A stretch of DNA of 64,000 nucleotides from Deltaproteobacteria bacterium. Lineage in GTDB: Bacteria; UBA10199; JACPAL01. The stretch spans positions 62,001-126,000 of the forward strand of contig JACPAL010000002.1 of assembly GCA_016180855.1 (NCBI GenBank), read 5' to 3'. Of this stretch, positions 61,234 to 64,000 are shown piece after piece. Numbering within the stretch: position 1 is the stretch's first letter; each line of letters opens with the position of its first letter. The notes under the pieces were generated by a model that ran no database searches, was not told the DNA's origin, and saw nothing but the letters and a program-made list of their open reading frames with translations. Both the position numbers and the translations under genes were made by a program.

Positions 61234-63171
61234 ATGTCCCAACCACTCTGGTCACCCACCGAGTCCCGGGTCAAGTCCTCCAACATGACCCGCTATCTTG
61301 AGTTCCTGAAAAGAGAGAACGGTCTCTCTTTCAAAAACTATGAGGAGCTCCACCAGTGGTCGGTCAGCTCGATCCCTGACTTTTGGGAATCGATCTGGAA
61401 GTTTTTTACTGTCAAGTCATCCGTCCCTTATTCACGCGTCAGTGGCAAGTTGGAGATGCCGGGCACGAAGTGGTTTGAGGGGGCACGACTTAATTTTGCC
61501 GAAAATCTTCTCAAGTTTCGAGATGACCGGGAAGCGATTGTTTCGTGTGGGGAGGATCGGCCGGTTCGCCGGGTTAGCTATCGGGAGCTGTATCATCAGG
61601 TCGTCCGGGCTGCGGCAGGATTGAAGGGATTGGGGGTCCAACGGGGAGATCGTGTGGCCGGCTACATGCCCAACATTGTTGAAGCGGTGGTGGCGATGCT
61701 GGCGACTGCGAGTCTTGGTGCGATCTGGTCCTCCTGCTCCCCTGATTTTGGTCTCCAGGGAGTTCTGGACCGTTTTAGCCAGATTGAACCAAAGATTCTG
61801 TTTACGGTGGATGGCTACTCCTACAACGGCAAGAGACACGCCTTGGCGCCTCGTCTGGAGGAGATCCTGAAAAAACTACCGAGCCTAAAAAAAGTTGTGG
61901 TTGTTTCGTATCTTGACGACTCCCCCCGTGTCCCTTGGCTCGCGTGGGAAGATTTATTGAAAAATAATGCAAATGAAATCGCTTTTGAACAGCTTCCGTT
62001 CGACCACCCTCTCTACATCATGTACTCTTCCGGAACGACAGGCGTTCCCAAATGCATCGTTCATGGTACCGGCGGTACCTTGTTGCAACACCTGAAGGAG
62101 CTCTCTCTTCATTCCGATTTAAAAAAAGAAGATCGGATTTTCTACTTTACGACTTGCGGCTGGATGATGTGGAATTGGCTCGTCAGTTCACTCTCCGTTG
62201 GGTCCACGATCGTGTTGTATGAAGGGAGTCCCTCCTATCCGGACCTCACTAGTCTCTGGAAGATGGCGGAGCAGGAGAAAATCTCCATTTTTGGAACGAG
62301 TCCCAAGTTCCTTGCCTCTTGTGAAAAAGGGGAGGTCAAGCCGGGCAACCACTTTGATCTCTCACATCTTAAGGCCGTTCTCTCAACCGGTTCCCCCCTT
62401 TCCATTGAAAACTTCGAGTGGGTCTATCAAAACATCAAGTCGGATCTGCATCTTGCCTCGATCTCCGGCGGGACAGACATCATCGGCTGTTTTATGTTGG
62501 GAAATCCGAACCTGCCGGTTTATGCCGGCGAGATCCAGTGCCGTGGACTCGGGATGAAGGTGGAGTGTTGGGATGAGAGTGGCAAACCACGGGTTGACCG
62601 AAAAGGGGAGCTGGTTTGCACCGCGCCGTTTCCCTCAATGCCTGTCTCTTTCTGGAATGATCCGGACGGTACGAAATACCACGCGGCCTATTTTGACTAT
62701 TTTCCGAATGTCTGGCGGCATGGAGACTTCATTGAGATAACACCTCGCGGAGGAGTGATTGTTTACGGCCGGTCGGATGCGACCTTGAATCCGGGTGGTG
62801 TCCGTATCGGAACATCCGAGATCTACCGTCAGGTTGAATCGATTTCCGAGATTAAAGACAGCCTCGTCATTGCCCAAAAATGGGAGAATGATGTCCGGAT
62901 CGTTCTCTTTGTTGTGCTGAAGGAGGGGGTAGGGCTGGATGACCCACTTCAGGCCAAGATTCGGGAGACGATCAGGAGAGGGACAACCCCGCGTCACGTT
63001 CCATCCAAGATCATCCCGATACGGGAAATCCCGTACACCGTCTCCGGTAAAAAGGTTGAGCTGGCGGTCACTCGTCTCATTCACGGGGAGCCGGTCCAGA
63101 ACCGGGAGGCGCTTGTCAACCCCCAGGCGCTCGATCAGTTTCAGAATCTTCCAGCCCTTCGTTCAAATTGA
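61234..63171 (+). CDS. aacS: Acetoacetyl-CoA synthetase
   Basis: AacS activates acetoacetate to its CoA ester with ATP. The 645-residue ANL-family enzyme begins MSQPLWSPTESRVKSSNMTR, typical of AacS. It has YIMYSSGTTGVPKCIVHGTG (P-loop), TTCGWMMWNW, YGRSDATLNPGGVRIGTSEI, and a closing YTVSGKKVELAVTRL with the catalytic Lys. ATG 61234 (GAGGG six bases ahead) is preferred; ATG 61222 is also possible. Opposite in strand to flanking nrdR and ribD. It would supply acetoacetyl-CoA to hbd and the ccr-ecm route. Confidence 0.94.
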   Translation: MSQPLWSPTESRVKSSNMTRYLEFLKRENGLSFKNYEELHQWSVSSIPDFWESIWKFFTVKSSVPYSRVSGKLEMPGTKWFEGARLNFAENLLKFRDDREAIVSCGEDRPVRRVSYRELYHQVVRAAAGLKGLGVQRGDRVAGYMPNIVEAVVAMLATASLGAIWSSCSPDFGLQGVLDRFSQIEPKILFTVDGYSYNGKRHALAPRLEEILKKLPSLKKVVVVSYLDDSPRVPWLAWEDLLKNNANEIAFEQLPFDHPLYIMYSSGTTGVPKCIVHGTGGTLLQHLKELSLHSDLKKEDRIFYFTTCGWMMWNWLVSSLSVGSTIVLYEGSPSYPDLTSLWKMAEQEKISIFGTSPKFLASCEKGEVKPGNHFDLSHLKAVLSTGSPLSIENFEWVYQNIKSDLHLASISGGTDIIGCFMLGNPNLPVYAGEIQCRGLGMKVECWDESGKPRVDRKGELVCTAPFPSMPVSFWNDPDGTKYHAAYFDYFPNVWRHGDFIEITPRGGVIVYGRSDATLNPGGVRIGTSEIYRQVESISEIKDSLVIAQKWENDVRIVLFVVLKEGVGLDDPLQAKIRETIRRGTTPRHVPSKIIPIREIPYTVSGKKVELAVTRLIHGEPVQNREALVNPQALDQFQNLPALRSN

Positions 63172-63175
63172 TTTT

Positions 63176-63637
63176 CTATCTCTTCCCCTTCTTTAAAAGA
63201 CCACTCAATTCATTCATGAACTCATTCAAGTCCTTGAACTCCCGATAAACCGAGGCGAATCGGACATAAGCGACCTGATCCATTCTGTGGAGCTCCCGCA
63301 TCACCCGTTCGCCGATCTCTGAGGAAGGGATCTCTTTCTTACCCAATTCCTGGATCTCTCGTTCAATCTGGTCTGCCGCCTCCTCAATCCTTTCGGTCGA
63401 GACAGGACGTTTTTCACACGCCTTCTGAAGGCCGGCCAGGATCTTGTGCCTGTCGTACGGCTCACGTCGTCCATCTTTTTTGATGATGGCGGGAAAAGTC
63501 TCCTCGACATGCTCGTAGGTGGTGAATCGCTTGTGACACTTCTCACACTCGCGGCGGCGACGAATCGCCTCTCCCTCCTTGGCAAGCCGGGAATCGACGA
63601 CACGGGTCTCAGAATGACTACAAAAGGGACATTTCAT
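63176..63637 (-). CDS. nrdR: Transcriptional repressor NrdR
   Basis: The 153-residue repressor of ribonucleotide reductase genes has an N-terminal zinc ribbon ([27 protein letters not shown] then CHKRFTTYE) and an ATP-cone domain ([18 protein letters not shown]). GGGGTGAG directly precedes the ATG. Its place between glyA and ribD follows a widespread gene order, interrupted here by aacS. Confidence 0.97.
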   Translation of the reverse strand: MKCPFCSHSETRVVDSRLAKEGEAIRRRRECEKCHKRFTTYEHVEETFPAIIKKDGRREPYDRHKILAGLQKACEKRPVSTERIEEAADQIEREIQELGKKEIPSSEIGERVMRELHRMDQVAYVRFASVYREFKDLNEFMNELSGLLKKGKR

Positions 63638-63670
63638 AACTCACCCCTCAAGGACTATCGTGAAAACCAA

Positions 63671-63699
63671 TTTCCCCTCTCTTACTATTAAGAGAGGGA
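63671..63699. repeat. Short palindrome between glyA and nrdR
   Basis: TTTCCCCTCTCTTA pairs with TAAGAGAGGGA around CTAT. The downstream tract GACAACCTATCAGTTAGTGG resembles that after the copy at 61161, so the repeated unit is larger than the palindrome. It lies 34 bases before the nrdR start. Confidence 0.55.
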
Positions 63700-63737
63700 T
63701 AACGACAACCTATCAGTTAGTGGGAGGGTGCGGTTAT

Positions 63738-64000
63738 TTACAGGTAAAAGGGGAATTTCTTACAGAGCTCATTAATATTCTGCCGCACCTCTTTTTTATT
63801 TTGACTATTGGTCGGATCGCAAAGGATCTTGTTGATCCAGTCACCAATGAGCTCCATCTCCTTCTCCTTCATCCCGCGTGTTGTGAGGGCCGGGCTGCCG
63901 ATCCGGAATCCTCCGGCGATCATCGGGGGTTGGTCATCAAAGGGAACGGCGTTCTTGTTGCACGTCATTCCGGCCTCTTCGAGTGACTCCTGGCAGATCT
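63738..64000 (-). CDS. glyA: Serine hydroxymethyltransferase, C-terminal part (runs off the window)
   Basis: The 87 visible residues, open to the window edge, include SLEEAGMTCNKNAVPFDDQP and GGFRIGSPALTTRGMKEKEM, the conserved end of GlyA. The 5' part lies beyond 64000. GlyA makes glycine and 5,10-methylene-THF from serine with PLP. It heads the glyA-nrdR-rib-nusB string on the minus strand. Confidence 0.93.
   Translation of the reverse strand, partial: ICQESLEEAGMTCNKNAVPFDDQPPMIAGGFRIGSPALTTRGMKEKEMELIGDWINKILCDPTNSQNKKEVRQNINELCKKFPFYL

Noticed and set aside
1-64000. tRNA, rRNA, CRISPR arrays, integrase or transposase genes
   Set aside because: Looked for by characteristic motifs and gene families; none was seen, though a covariance search could still find a missed small RNA.

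Overview
The window is dense chromosomal DNA from an uncultured-looking Gram-negative bacterium. It has a complete system I cytochrome c maturation operon, many predicted lipoproteins, nuo genes, and a radical SAM–rng–rplU–rpmA string. There is also a prepilin peptidase–aroC–aroK–aroB–aroQ string and a glyA–nrdR–rib–nusB string. This mix suggests a deltaproteobacterial-grade lineage, possibly a candidate phylum; that is an inference, as no rRNA or tRNA gene was seen. No phage structural genes, transposases, integrases or CRISPR arrays were recognised. No gene-free stretch exceeds 300 bases.

Layout. 0-8 kb: an MBL/beta-CASP hydrolase (-), then ccmABCDEFGHI in overlapping frames (+), with a 42-codon ccmD. 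8-12 kb: a tiny c-type cytochrome, a flippase-like membrane protein, an AmpG-like transporter cut by a repeat, and an ion transporter. 11.8-14.4 kb: an accessory island of two small modules, an AAA/DUF4143 ATPase with a small gene and a nucleotidyltransferase with a partner. The modules are bounded by three copies of the last codons of rpmA. 14.3-18.8 kb: rpmA, rplU, rng and a B12/radical SAM fusion. 19-29 kb: pyrE, rimO, and an ethylmalonyl-CoA-type set (hbd, ccr, ecm), an RRM protein coupled to an atypical infA, and a second hbd copy with an internal out-of-frame deletion. 29-36.5 kb: leuC, leuD, DUF309, an unrecognised 1215-residue protein and dusB. 36.5-44.8 kb: maf, a three-repeat lipoprotein, pilD, a small HTH gene, aroC-K-B-Q, a TPR protein and a SleB-like lipoprotein. 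44.9-48.8 kb: hisS and lineage-specific genes including two tandem START-like paralogues. 48.8-56.1 kb (-): ribE-ribBA-ribH-nusB, an M17 N-domain protein, then nuoB-C-D-E-F. 56.2-64 kb: a hydrolase, a subtilisin-like protease, ribD, acetoacetyl-CoA synthetase (+), nrdR and the end of glyA.

How it fits together. Ccr plus ethylmalonyl-CoA mutase, with 3-hydroxybutyryl-CoA dehydrogenase and acetoacetyl-CoA synthetase, points to acetate/acetoacetate assimilation through the ethylmalonyl-CoA pathway. The Ccm operon would mature c-type cytochromes, and the nuo genes give part of complex I. The riboflavin string feeds flavin cofactors.

The strongest unusual signal is the triple rpmA-tail repeat around the accessory modules, which looks like a recurrent integration site. 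A second theme is several families of small palindromic repeats. They sit directly against start codons, supply Shine-Dalgarno-like GGGTGAG sequences, and in places lie inside or truncate coding genes.
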